Source: Ornithoclostridium faecigallinarum (GTDB taxonomy: Bacteria > Bacillota > Clostridia > Christensenellales > UBA3700). From it: a stretch of DNA of 29,226 nt. This document shows positions 7,527 to 15,687 of this stretch, piece by piece. The stretch covers positions 1 to 29,226 of the forward strand of contig DVOI01000017.1 of NCBI GenBank assembly GCA_018713665.1, in the 5' to 3' direction. Below the pieces are notes generated by a model. That model was not told the DNA's origin and did not search any database. It saw only the letters and a program-made list of their open reading frames with translations. A program made the position numbers and the translations under genes. Every line of letters begins with the position of its first letter. Position 1 is the stretch's first letter.

Positions 7527-7562
7527 CGAAAAGCCGTCTTTTTGCGACAAAACGGCTTTTCG
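7527..7562 (-). terminator. Terminator of the pyr/aminotransferase unit
   Basis: A perfect 11-bp stem, CGAAAAGCCGT (7527-7537) with ACGGCTTTTCG (7552-7562), starts 8 nt after the aminotransferase stop codon. The A/T-rich stretch that follows on the minus strand is not a clean U-run but contains runs of T. It would end the long unit that begins at pyrB. Confidence 0.7.
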
Positions 7563-7570
7563 CGACAATG

Positions 7571-8758
7571 TCATTTGCTTTGGCTTAATTCGTTGACAAA
7601 TTCCTCGATTCTGTCCATCGCCTTTTTGAGGTCGGACAGCGAGTATGCGTAGCTTATGCGGACGAAGTCTTTGCCGCTCTCCCCGAACGCTCCGCCGGGG
7701 ACGACGGCGACTTTTTTGCTCTCAATCAATTTCTCTGCGAACTGCTCTCCGTCCATGCCCGTCGAGCGCACGCACGGGAAGACGTAGAACGCGCCTCTCG
7801 GCTCGAAGCAGGTCAAGCCCATCTTGTTGAGTCTGTCGACGAGGAAGCGGCGGCGCACGTTGTACTCCTCTCTCATCTCCTCGACCGCGGAGAAGTTGTC
7901 CTCAAACGCCGATTTGAGCATTTGCAGACCGGCGTATTGCGCGCTTGTCGGGGCGCACATGATGATGTATTGGTGGATCTTGAGCATCTGCTTTTCCACC
8001 TCGCGCGGCGCGCAGACAAAGCCCAATCTCCAGCCGGTCATCGCGAACGCCTTGCTGAACCCGTTGATGACGACGGTGCGCTCGCGCATGCCTTCGAGCG
8101 TGGCGATGCTGACGTGTTTGCCGCCGTAGGTGAGTTCGGCATAGATCTCGTCGGACAGCACAAAGAGGTCGTGCTTTTTGACGATGTCGGCGATCGCTTT
8201 GAGCTGCGGTCCGGTCATGATTGCGCCGGTGGGGTTGTTGGGATATGGCAGAATGAGCACCTTTGTCCTCGGAGTGATTGCCTCTTCGAGCGCGCTCGGG
8301 GTAAGAGCAAACGAATCCTCCGCCCTGCACTTTGCGCTGACCGCCTTTCCTCCGCACAGCTCGACGCTGGGCGCATACGAGACATACGACGGATCGGGGA
8401 CGACGACCTCGTCGCCCTCGCCGACAAACGTGCGCAGCATCAAATAGATGGGCTCGCTTGCGCCGACGGTGACAAAGATTTCGTCTTTGGGGTCGTATTT
8501 GAGGTCGAAGCGCACGGACATATACCGCGCAATCTCCTCGCGCAGTTTGATGAGTCCGCTGTTGGCGGTATAGTGGGTGAAGCCGCTGCGAATGCTGCGG
8601 ATTGCCGCCTCGCGCGCCGTCCACGGGGTGTCGAAGTCGGGCTCGCCGACGCCGAGAGACACGACGTCCTTATATATGGACGCGGCGTCGAAAAATTTCC
8701 TTATCCCGGACGGCTTGATGTGTTTGACCGTATCGGTGAAGTACTTGTCGTAGTTCAT
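7571..8758 (-). CDS. PLP-dependent class I/II aminotransferase
   Basis: Protein of 395 residues, standard length for fold-type I aminotransferases of the aspartate/aromatic group. The PLP lysine is Lys236 in NGFSKAFAMTGWRLGF. Other family blocks are LGVGEPDFDTP near the N-terminus, YPNNPTGA (Asn contacting PLP), LSDEIYAEL (Asp binding the pyridine nitrogen, then Tyr) and the C-terminal Arg in FVRISYAYS that binds the substrate carboxylate. It transfers an amino group between an amino acid and a 2-oxo acid in the cytoplasm; the amino acid is not decided by sequence. The ATG overlaps the stop codon of the Lrp/AsnC-type gene upstream (ATGA), so the regulator and enzyme are translationally coupled. 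Confidence 0.92.
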   Translation of the reverse strand: MNYDKYFTDTVKHIKPSGIRKFFDAASIYKDVVSLGVGEPDFDTPWTAREAAIRSIRSGFTHYTANSGLIKLREEIARYMSVRFDLKYDPKDEIFVTVGASEPIYLMLRTFVGEGDEVVVPDPSYVSYAPSVELCGGKAVSAKCRAEDSFALTPSALEEAITPRTKVLILPYPNNPTGAIMTGPQLKAIADIVKKHDLFVLSDEIYAELTYGGKHVSIATLEGMRERTVVINGFSKAFAMTGWRLGFVCAPREVEKQMLKIHQYIIMCAPTSAQYAGLQMLKSAFEDNFSAVEEMREEYNVRRRFLVDRLNKMGLTCFEPRGAFYVFPCVRSTGMDGEQFAEKLIESKKVAVVPGGAFGESGKDFVRISYAYSLSDLKKAMDRIEEFVNELSQSK

Positions 8759-9240
8759 ATCAGTTCTTCTCTCTTCTCTTTCTCGCGATCCAAGATGACG
8801 CCCTCGTTCTTATATTTTTTGAGGATGAAGTGGGTCGAAGTGGAAGTGACGTCCTTGAGGACGGACAGCTTTTCGGACACAAAGCGCGCGACCTCGCGCA
8901 GGTTGCGGCCCTCGACGATGAGGGCGAGGTCGTAGCTGCCGCTCATGAGATAGAGGTCTTTGACCTCTTCGTTGCGGCATATGCTGCGCGCGATGGAATC
9001 GAACCCGGCGCTCATCATCGGGGTGACGTTGACCTCAATCAGCGCGACTACCGCGTCCTCATCCGCCTTTTCGATGTCTGTGAGCACGGTATAGCCGGAG
9101 ATGACGCCCTCATTCTCCATAGCGGTGATACGCCCCTGTACCTCCGCCTCGGTCATGCCGGAAGCGGCGGCGATCTGCGCCGCGGTGAAGCGGCTGTCCT
9201 GTTTTAAGATCTTGAGAATGGTCTCGTTTTGCTTGTCCAT
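8755..9240 (-). CDS. Lrp/AsnC-family transcriptional regulator
   Basis: Protein of 161 residues. Residues 5-50 form the winged helix-turn-helix (ILKILKQDSRFTAAQIAAASGMTEAEVQGRI) and residues 60-150 the RAM ligand-binding and oligomerisation domain (AVVALIEVNV...DLYLMSGSYDLALIVEG). Members bind amino acids and control amino-acid metabolism genes. The start is set by GGAGGAAAT before the ATG, 9 nt after the ABC-F stop codon. Its stop overlaps the aminotransferase ATG by 4 nt, which suggests that the aminotransferase substrate or product is the effector; that link is inference. The C-terminal 20 residues are unusually charged (DREKEKREELI). Confidence 0.92.
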   Translation of the reverse strand: MDKQNETILKILKQDSRFTAAQIAAASGMTEAEVQGRITAMENEGVISGYTVLTDIEKADEDAVVALIEVNVTPMMSAGFDSIARSICRNEEVKDLYLMSGSYDLALIVEGRNLREVARFVSEKLSVLKDVTSTSTHFILKKYKNEGVILDREKEKREELI

Positions 9241-9249
9241 ATTTCCTCC

Positions 9250-10824
9250 TCAATCGCTCATTTCGAGGTAGTCCTCGTAGGTGGTGAGCTTGTCGAATGT
9301 CTTTGTGCCGTCAATCTCTATGATACGGTTTGCGGTGGTCTGCATCAATTCTTGGTCATGCGACGAGAACAGCAGACAGCCCTTGTAGTTGATCAGTCCC
9401 TTGTTGAGCGCGGTGATCGCCTCGAGGTCGAGGTGGTTGGTCGGCTCGTCCATGATGAGGACATTGCCGGCGGTGAGCATCGCGCGCGCCATCATGCAGC
9501 GTACCTTTTCGCCGCCGCTGAGCACGCTCGCGCTCTTTTTGACCTCGTCTCCCGAGAAGAGCATCCTGCCGAGCCAGCTGCGAAGATAAGTCTCGTCGTG
9601 CTCTTTGGACCATTGGTCAATCCACTTCACGAGGTCGAGTTTGCAGCCGTCGAAGAAGCTGTCGAAGTTTTGCGGCAGATAGCCCGTCGTGACAGTCTTG
9701 CCCCAGACAATCTTGCCCGAATCGGGCTTTTCGACGCCGGCGAGGATGTCGAACAACATGGACACCTCGACCGACCTCTCGCCGATGAACGCGATCTTTT
9801 CGCCCTTTTGAACGGTGAAGCTGACGTCGTGGAAGAACCCCTTTTTGGTCAAGCCCTCGACGTTCAGCACCTCTTTGCCCAGCTCTTGCGCGAACTCAAA
9901 GTTGATGTACGGATACTTGCGCATCGACGGTTTGATGTCCTCGAGCGTGAGCTTTTCCAACTCCTTTTTGCGCGAAGTCGCCTGTCTCGACTTGGACGCG
10001 TTGGCGGCAAATCGCGCAATGAAGTCTTGCAGCTCCTTTGCCCTCGCCTCCGCCTTTTTGTTGGCTTCGCGCGCCTGCTTTTGCAGCAATTGGTTGGTCT
10101 CGTACCAGAAGTCGTAGTTGCCGACGTACATATTGATTTTGCCGTAGTCGACGTCGCAGATATGCGTGCACACCTTGTTGAGGAAGTGACGGTTGTGCGA
10201 CACGATGATCAGCGTGTTCTTGAAGTCGAGCAAAAACTTTTCCAGCCACATGACGCTCTTTGCGTCGAGGTTGTTGGTCGGCTCGTCGAGTATGAGGATG
10301 TCGGGGTTGCCGAACAGCGCCTGCGCGAGCAAAATTTTGACCTTTTGCTTGGCGTCGAGTTCCTTCATCAGCTTGTCGTGATACTCCTCGCCGAATTTGA
10401 GTTCGTTGAGCAGCGACGCCGCCTCGCTCTCCGCCTCCCAGCCGCCGAGCTCGGCAAACTCGTTTTCGAGTTCGCCCGCGCGCACTCCGTCCTCGTCCGA
10501 GAAGTCGGGCTTTGCGTAGAGGGCGTCCTTTTCGTCCCAGATGTCCATCAACTTCTTGTGCCCGAGCAGCACGGTGCGCATGACGGTGCAGTCGTCGAAG
10601 TCGTTTTGGTTTTGGTGCAGCACGCTTATGCGCTGCCCCTTGCCGACGGACACATGTCCGCGCGTCGGTTCTATCTCGCCCGAGAGCACCTTGAGAAAGG
10701 TGGATTTGCCGGCGCCGTTCGCGCCGATGATGCCGTAGCAATTGCCCTCGGTGAATTTGAGGTTGACTTCCTCAAACAGTTTTCTTCCGCCGAATTGAAG
10801 CGTCAGATCGGTTACTTGGATCAT
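9250..10824 (-). CDS. ABC-F ATPase, YbiT/YkpA-like, with one degenerate nucleotide site
   Basis: Protein of 524 residues with two ABC domains and no membrane segment, as in ABC-F proteins that act on ribosomes. Domain 1 has Walker A GANGAGKST (34-42), Walker B LILDEP (Glu181) and switch His210. The signature expected as LSGGQ is LDAKQ (156-160). The inter-domain linker is about 240-315, rich in Lys/Arg/Ala. Domain 2 has LSGGE (435-439), Walker B LIMDEP (Glu460) and His489, but its Walker A is GERSVEVSM (348-356), lacking GK[S/T]. Both losses fall on the same composite ATP site. GGGAG precedes the ATG. It follows the 150-residue membrane protein by 64 nt with no promoter I can identify. Confidence 0.9.
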   Translation of the reverse strand: MIQVTDLTLQFGGRKLFEEVNLKFTEGNCYGIIGANGAGKSTFLKVLSGEIEPTRGHVSVGKGQRISVLHQNQNDFDDCTVMRTVLLGHKKLMDIWDEKDALYAKPDFSDEDGVRAGELENEFAELGGWEAESEAASLLNELKFGEEYHDKLMKELDAKQKVKILLAQALFGNPDILILDEPTNNLDAKSVMWLEKFLLDFKNTLIIVSHNRHFLNKVCTHICDVDYGKINMYVGNYDFWYETNQLLQKQAREANKKAEARAKELQDFIARFAANASKSRQATSRKKELEKLTLEDIKPSMRKYPYINFEFAQELGKEVLNVEGLTKKGFFHDVSFTVQKGEKIAFIGERSVEVSMLFDILAGVEKPDSGKIVWGKTVTTGYLPQNFDSFFDGCKLDLVKWIDQWSKEHDETYLRSWLGRMLFSGDEVKKSASVLSGGEKVRCMMARAMLTAGNVLIMDEPTNHLDLEAITALNKGLINYKGCLLFSSHDQELMQTTANRIIEIDGTKTFDKLTTYEDYLEMSD

Positions 10825-10888
10825 TGCGTCTCCCTATACTTTATGCGTTGCCGCAAATTTTATTTTTTGGTTTATGTGTGCGTTATCT

Positions 10889-11338
10889 TCACTTTTGAGG
10901 TGTCAGCACACCCACTCTGAACACCGCCTTGCGGTATGTCAATTCTCTCTCGTACCCCTTTTGCTCGACCGCGAACATCACCGTGCCCGTCCCGTTCAGC
11001 TCCTCGCCCTCGAACAGGGTGAAGCCGTACTTTTCGGCAACGGATCTTTCATGTACGACCTCGCAGCCGTCCAACTTCAAGTCGTCGATCGCGACGCCGC
11101 TCCCCTCGAGCGTGAAAAAGACATAAAGCGCCTCTCCTTCGAGGAATACGTCCATATCTGTCGGGGTCAGCCGTCTGTCCCCGTCCTCGTAGGTCTGTCC
11201 CATGTCGAGGTAGGTCTTTTGCTCGCAGCTGTCGACCGCGAACATGATCCCTATGACGACGCCGATCACGACGAGCGTCAACGCGATCGTGACCGCGGTG
11301 CGGACGCGCCGTTTTTTCTTACGCTCTTGCTCTCTCAT
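10889..11338 (-). CDS. Small single-pass membrane protein, unknown function
   Basis: Protein of 149 residues. A basic N-terminus (KKKRRVR) precedes one membrane helix at 13-35, and the rest, mostly beta-type sequence, should be outside the membrane. The exposed part has a short acidic segment (LDMGQTYEDGDRRLTP) and no catalytic motif I can name. It resembles DUF-type extracellular beta-sandwich domains only in general character. The start ATG lies 20 nt inside the 3' end of the deaminase gene, with GAGG 7 nt before it; an upstream in-frame ATG at 11419 is deep in that gene and unlikely. The overlap makes it part of the pyr-salvage unit, but its job there is unknown. Confidence 0.75.
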   Translation of the reverse strand: MREQERKKKRRVRTAVTIALTLVVIGVVIGIMFAVDSCEQKTYLDMGQTYEDGDRRLTPTDMDVFLEGEALYVFFTLEGSGVAIDDLKLDGCEVVHERSVAEKYGFTLFEGEELNGTGTVMFAVEQKGYERELTYRKAVFRVGVLTPQK

Positions 11339-12605
11339 CCGCGATCCTCTTTGCGATCGCGCGGCACCTTTCGGTGAGCGCGTCATAGTCGGTGCCGACG
11401 TCGGCTTTGCCGTTTTCAAAGACGACTTTGCCGCCGGCGACGGTCATCATCACGTTGTGTTTGCCCGCTGCGTAGACGACGTCGTTTACGATGTCGTTGC
11501 CGGGCTGCATATTGGGCGCATGCAGGTCGATCAGCACAAAGTCGGCGCTGCTGCCCGGCGCGAGCGCGTCCATACCTTCCGCCCCGTAAGCGGACGCGCG
11601 CGTCGCCGCCCCGAGTACAAACTCCGCGCCCATCGCCGCCGCGTCGCCTGTCGCGCACTTTTGCAGAACCGCCGCAAGGTAGGTCTCGCGGAACATGTCG
11701 AGCGCGTTGTTGCTCGCCGCGCCGTCGGTGCCGATACCGATCTTGACGCCCCTCTTTTTCATCTCGGCAAGCGGCGCGATACCGCTTGCGAGTTTGAGGT
11801 TGCTGCAGGGGCATGTGACCGCGGCGACTCCCTTTTGGGCCATGATCTCCATCTCTGCGGACGTGACGTGCACGCAGTGGAACGCCGCTCCGCCGAAGTC
11901 GAACAGCCCCTTGCCTGCGAGATATTCAAACGGCGTCTTGCCCGTCTGCTCCTTGCAGGACTCGACCTCGCGCGCCGTCTCGGACACATGCGCAAAGAGG
12001 GGCATTTTGTACTTGTCGACCGCCCTCTTGACCGCGCCCAGCGTCCCCTCTCCGCAGGTGTACTGCGCGTGGATAGAGATGCCGTAACGCACACGGGCAG
12101 GAAAATTCTTGTAGTATTCGACGCTGTCGTCAATCTTGTCTTCGATGAACTTTGGCGACCCGTCAAAGTCGAGTATGCCCTCTGTGACGACCGCCGCGAC
12201 GCCGCTGTCGGCGAGCGCCTTTGCGACCGCGCGCGTGTGCCCGTACATCTCGCAGACGAACGTCGTGCCGCCGGCGAAATATTCGGCGCAAGCGAGCCTT
12301 GTCAGCCAATAGCAGTCCTCGTCGGTGAGCAGCGCTTCGGCAGGGAACACCTTTTCGCTCAGCCACTCCTGCAGCGGCAGGTCCTCGGCGTACGAGCGCA
12401 AGAAAGCCATCGGCGAGTGTGTATGCCCGTTCTTGAACGACGGCATGATGAGGTTGCCGCCGCAGTCGATCTCGCGGTCCCAGTGCTGCCACTCGAGCGT
12501 GGACACCGGGCTGACGCGCGCGATTTTGTCGCCCTCGACGCGCAGTTCGCCGTCGAACAGCTTTTCGCCGTCCCAGATCTTGGCGTTGAAAAACCTCATC
12601 TTCAT
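11319..12605 (-). CDS. mtaD: MTA/SAH deaminase-type amidohydrolase
   Basis: Protein of 428 residues of the amidohydrolase superfamily, closest in character to 5'-methylthioadenosine/S-adenosylhomocysteine deaminase, which converts these to the inosine forms and ammonia. Metal ligands are HTH (His61, His63), FAHVSET and HCVHVT, and the metal Asp in GIGTDGAASNNALDMF. The last motif is typical of the MtaD/TrzN/AtzA group rather than guanine deaminase. The ATG overlaps the phosphorylase stop (ATGA), which fits sequential chemistry: deaminated nucleoside goes to the phosphorylase. Another nucleoside deaminase specificity is possible. A longer in-frame extension lies within the phosphorylase gene and is rejected; GGAG lies 8 nt before the chosen start. 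Confidence 0.85.
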   Translation of the reverse strand: MKMRFFNAKIWDGEKLFDGELRVEGDKIARVSPVSTLEWQHWDREIDCGGNLIMPSFKNGHTHSPMAFLRSYAEDLPLQEWLSEKVFPAEALLTDEDCYWLTRLACAEYFAGGTTFVCEMYGHTRAVAKALADSGVAAVVTEGILDFDGSPKFIEDKIDDSVEYYKNFPARVRYGISIHAQYTCGEGTLGAVKRAVDKYKMPLFAHVSETAREVESCKEQTGKTPFEYLAGKGLFDFGGAAFHCVHVTSAEMEIMAQKGVAAVTCPCSNLKLASGIAPLAEMKKRGVKIGIGTDGAASNNALDMFRETYLAAVLQKCATGDAAAMGAEFVLGAATRASAYGAEGMDALAPGSSADFVLIDLHAPNMQPGNDIVNDVVYAAGKHNVMMTVAGGKVVFENGKADVGTDYDALTERCRAIAKRIADERARA

Positions 12606-13408
12606 TGGATATCTCCGACGATCTCGGCAAGCAGCGCGCGCATCTTTCCGACGACGCGTTCGCTCTCGCGGTTGACGTCCTCGTGCGACAGCGGTTTGCC
12701 CGCAAGGCCGCACGCCTTGTTGCTGATGAATGACAGCCCCATCACTCTGACGCCCATATGTCTGAGCGCGATTGTCTCGATCGCGGTGCTCATGCCGACC
12801 GCGTCCGCTCCCAAAATGCCTGCCATTCTGACCTCTGCGGCGGTCTCGAACGACGGACCTGTGAATTGGATATAGACGCCCTCTTTGAGCTCGAATCCGC
12901 AACGCTTCGCCGCCGCCTTGGCGACCTCGATCAGTTCGGGGTCGTACGGCGCGGTCATATCGGGGAAGCGCGGACCGAAGCGATCGTCGTTGGGACCTAT
13001 CAGCGGATTTGGCGCAAGGCAGATATGGTCGCGGATCGCCATGATGTCTCCGCACTCGAAGTCGGGGGCGATGCCTCCGGCGGCGTTTGTGAGGATGACC
13101 GTCTTTGCGCCGGCGAGCGCCGCGACTCTCACCGGAAGCACCGCGGTCGCGGACGAATGCCCCTCATAGAAGTGCACTCTCCCCTGCAAGACGACGACCT
13201 TTTTGCCGCTCATCGTGCCGAAGACCATTCTTCCCTTGTGCCCGTGAACGGTGGAGCCGGGCAGTCCCAGCTCGTCGTACCCGATCGAAAATTCCTCGTC
13301 GAGGTCGACCGCTCCGCCCAGTCCGCTGCCCAGCACGATCGCGATCTCGGGGACGAAGTCAGTCCTCTCGCGCAGCTTGGCGCACGCGCTTTCCGCCCTT
13401 TCGAACAT
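12602..13408 (-). CDS. punA: Purine nucleoside phosphorylase, trimeric PunA/XapA type
   Basis: Protein of 268 residues. It cleaves (deoxy)inosine or guanosine with phosphate to base plus ribose-1-phosphate. Visible family blocks are VLGSGLGG (phosphate loop), GRVHFYEGH, LTNAAGGI, QFTGPSFETAAE, DAVGMSTAIE (ribose site) and FISNKACG with the base-contacting Asn. This is the trimeric PNP/MTAP family, not hexameric DeoD. The ATG shares its first base with the pyrE stop codon (TAATG), so reinitiation after pyrE is expected. The gene then overlaps the deaminase by ATGA. Placing nucleoside salvage in the UMP operon links both uses of ribose-phosphate. Confidence 0.92.
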   Translation of the reverse strand: MFERAESACAKLRERTDFVPEIAIVLGSGLGGAVDLDEEFSIGYDELGLPGSTVHGHKGRMVFGTMSGKKVVVLQGRVHFYEGHSSATAVLPVRVAALAGAKTVILTNAAGGIAPDFECGDIMAIRDHICLAPNPLIGPNDDRFGPRFPDMTAPYDPELIEVAKAAAKRCGFELKEGVYIQFTGPSFETAAEVRMAGILGADAVGMSTAIETIALRHMGVRVMGLSFISNKACGLAGKPLSHEDVNRESERVVGKMRALLAEIVGDIQ

Positions 13409-13998
13409 TACTTGTTGAACACTCTCGAACCGGGCTTGACCAACTCGATCTTGCCCTCTTTGCACAGCGGGCAATCTTCCGGCTCGTAGGACGTGATGTC
13501 CATGCTGATGAGGTTGACGAACTTGACGCCGAAGTCGACCTTGCCGTTGCTGCGGTCGACGAGGGACGCGACCGCGGCGACCTCACCGCCCATCTTCTTG
13601 ACGAGGGCGATGACCTCTTTGACCGAGCCGCCGGTGGTGACGACGTCCTCGGTGACGACAAAGCGCGTGCCTTCGGGGAAAGAGAAGCCTCTTCGCAGCG
13701 TCATCTCGCCGTTCTCGCGCTCGGCGAAGATATTGGGCTTGCGCATTTGGCGCGCGACCTCATACCCCATCAAGATACCGCCGATCGCGGGCGAAATGAC
13801 CATATCCGCCTCGACGCCCGCAGCGTTGAGTTTTTCGACGAGAGCCTTGCACAGCTGTTCGCTGCACTCGGTGTCGACGAACACTTTCGCGCTCTGCATA
13901 TAGGTGTCGGCGTGTCTGCCGCTGGTCAATTTGAAGTGCCCTTTGAGCACGGCTCCGCATTTGCGGTAGATCTCCAAAGCCTGTTCCGTAGTCATCAT
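13408..13998 (-). CDS. pyrE: Orotate phosphoribosyltransferase, Thermus-type
   Basis: Protein of 196 residues that joins orotate and PRPP to form orotidine 5'-phosphate. The PRPP loop is VVTEDVVTTGGSV (about 114-126), preceded by the flexible loop around FAERENGEMTLRRGF. The C-terminus has the CPLC pair (Cys176, Cys179) and KPGSR, features I associate with the Thermus-type PyrE subfamily. The start is taken at the first of two consecutive ATG codons, 7 nt after GGAG; the in-frame region upstream would reach into pyrD. It begins 19 nt after pyrD and its stop overlaps punA. Confidence 0.95.
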   Translation of the reverse strand: MMTTEQALEIYRKCGAVLKGHFKLTSGRHADTYMQSAKVFVDTECSEQLCKALVEKLNAAGVEADMVISPAIGGILMGYEVARQMRKPNIFAERENGEMTLRRGFSFPEGTRFVVTEDVVTTGGSVKEVIALVKKMGGEVAAVASLVDRSNGKVDFGVKFVNLISMDITSYEPEDCPLCKEGKIELVKPGSRVFNK

Positions 13999-14017
13999 AA
14001 AAATACTCCTTTGACCG

Positions 14018-14926
14018 TCAGCCGTTGAGAATGAGCGAGCCGACGAGGTCGTTGATATCGATATCGTTTTGTTTGACATATTCCGCGAGGTCGCGGGCGA
14101 TGTCGTACGCCGCGGTGGGCGACGTAAAGTTTGCGGTGCCGACCTGGACGGCGCGCGCGCCGCAGATTATGAATTCGAGCACGTCGGTGTACGACGTGAT
14201 GCCGCCGAGCCCTATGATGGGGATGTCGATCGCGTTGAAGCAATCCCAGACCATTTTGAGCGCGACCGGTTTGACGCAGGGCCCGGACATGCCGCCGTTG
14301 TTGTTGGCGAGTATCGGCCGGCGCGTCTTCCAATTGACAGCCATGCCCGAGAGGGTGTTGATCAGCGAGACCGCCGCCGCGCCTCCGGCTTCCGCCGCGC
14401 GCGCGTTGTCGGCGATGTTCGCGACGTTGGGCGACAGCTTGGTGATCACCGGTTTTTTGCACACCTTGACGACCGCGGCGGTCACCTTTTCGACGGACGA
14501 AGGCAGCACTCCGAACGCCATTCCGCCCTGCTTGACATTGGGGCAGGAGATGTTGAGTTCCACCATCTGCGCGTGCGCGTCGTTGATGCGCTCTCCGATT
14601 GCGATATAGTCCTCGAGCGTCGCGCCGGCGACGTTGGCGATGACGACGACGTCCTCGTCTGCGAGGCGTTTATCGTCTGTCGCGAGGAAGTGCTCGACGC
14701 CGGGATTTTGCAGCCCGACCGCGTTGAGCATACCGCCGTACACTTCGGTCGCGCGCGGCGGGGGGTTGCCCTGTTTGGGGTTTATCGTCAGCCCCTTGGT
14801 GCAAATGCCGCCCAGCGCGCTTACGGGATAAAATTCGCCGTATTCGGCGCCGAAGCCGAACGTGCCGCTCGCGGTGATTATCGGATTTTTGAAGCGGACT
14901 CCCGCTATCTCGACTGCGGTATTCAC
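14018..14926 (-). CDS. pyrD: Dihydroorotate dehydrogenase, class 1B catalytic subunit
   Basis: Protein of 302 residues carrying FMN. It oxidises dihydroorotate to orotate and passes electrons to PyrK, finally to NAD. Key blocks are NPIITASGTFG, the active-site ELNISCPNVKQGG with catalytic Cys128, INTLSGMAV and the FMN-phosphate block IIGLGGITSYTDVLEFI...VQVGTA. It is a class 1 enzyme (Cys, no membrane segment). The start is GTG at 14926, overlapping the pyrK stop as GTGA and preceded by GGAGGTG. Immediate coupling to pyrK suits the PyrD2K2 complex. Confidence 0.95.
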   Translation of the reverse strand: MNTAVEIAGVRFKNPIITASGTFGFGAEYGEFYPVSALGGICTKGLTINPKQGNPPPRATEVYGGMLNAVGLQNPGVEHFLATDDKRLADEDVVVIANVAGATLEDYIAIGERINDAHAQMVELNISCPNVKQGGMAFGVLPSSVEKVTAAVVKVCKKPVITKLSPNVANIADNARAAEAGGAAAVSLINTLSGMAVNWKTRRPILANNNGGMSGPCVKPVALKMVWDCFNAIDIPIIGLGGITSYTDVLEFIICGARAVQVGTANFTSPTAAYDIARDLAEYVKQNDIDINDLVGSLILNG

Positions 14927-15687
14927 GGCGCCACCTCCCCGATGTCGAACACCGGACCGTCCTTGCACACGCGGACATACTCTTCGCCTTCCGCGCGTCT
15001 GACCTTGCAGTTGCAGACGAGGCAGGCGCCGATGCCGCAGCCCATGCGCTGTTCGAGCGAGATCTTGGTCGGGATGTCGGCGATCTCCTCCTTTTTGGCG
15101 AGGATCTTGTAGATGATTTCGGGACCGCAGCAAAAGATTTCGTCCGGTCTGTCGGCGCGAATTATGCGCGCGGCGACGTCGGTGACATATCCCTTTTCGC
15201 CGGCGGAGCCGTTGTCGGTCGCGAGGATGACCTTCGCGCCCTTTTTCTCGAGTTCTTCGACGAGCACTACCTTTGACGCGTCGCCGAATCCGAGGCAGAC
15301 GGTGTACTCCTTGTCGGGGTGAGCGGTGACGATCGCCGGAAGCACCGCGCTGCCCATGCCGCCGCCGATCAGCAAGACCTTGCCGCCATCGGGGACATAG
15401 CCGTTGCCGAGCGGCAGCAGTGCGTCGAGGCGCTCCATGCGCTTGACCTCTGCGAGTCTTGCAGTGCCGGCGCCGACGACGGCGTAGCATATGTCAATCG
15501 TCCTCTCCTCTTTGTCGAAGTCGCAGATGCAGAACGGTCTTCTGAGCACATGCGCGCCGTCGGGCACGCGGACGTGCACGAACTGACCGCCCTCAATCGG
15601 GGGCAGATCGTCGAATTTCAAAGTCATCTTCATCACTCCGTCGGCAACGCGCTCGTTCGCGAGCACGACCGCGGAGCGGTCCTTCAT
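14923..15687 (-). CDS. pyrK: Dihydroorotate dehydrogenase electron-transfer subunit
   Basis: Protein of 254 residues with a ferredoxin-reductase fold. FAD binding is shown by RRPFCIC (about 49-55), the NAD site by LLIGGGMGSAVL (106-117), and the [2Fe-2S] cluster by Cys217, Cys222, Cys225 and Cys241 in MGCGIGACLVC...VCKDGPVF. It lets class 1B PyrD reduce NAD. I choose the ATG at 15687, overlapping the pyrF stop (ATGA), over a GTG 9 nt upstream; no good ribosome-binding site is seen for either, so coupling to pyrF is likely. Confidence 0.94.
   Translation of the reverse strand: MKDRSAVVLANERVADGVMKMTLKFDDLPPIEGGQFVHVRVPDGAHVLRRPFCICDFDKEERTIDICYAVVGAGTARLAEVKRMERLDALLPLGNGYVPDGGKVLLIGGGMGSAVLPAIVTAHPDKEYTVCLGFGDASKVVLVEELEKKGAKVILATDNGSAGEKGYVTDVAARIIRADRPDEIFCCGPEIIYKILAKKEEIADIPTKISLEQRMGCGIGACLVCNCKVRRAEGEEYVRVCKDGPVFDIGEVAP

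Noticed and set aside
9229..10920. 563-codon plus-strand frame
   Set aside because: It is the antisense of the ABC-F gene, which has unmistakable ABC motifs.
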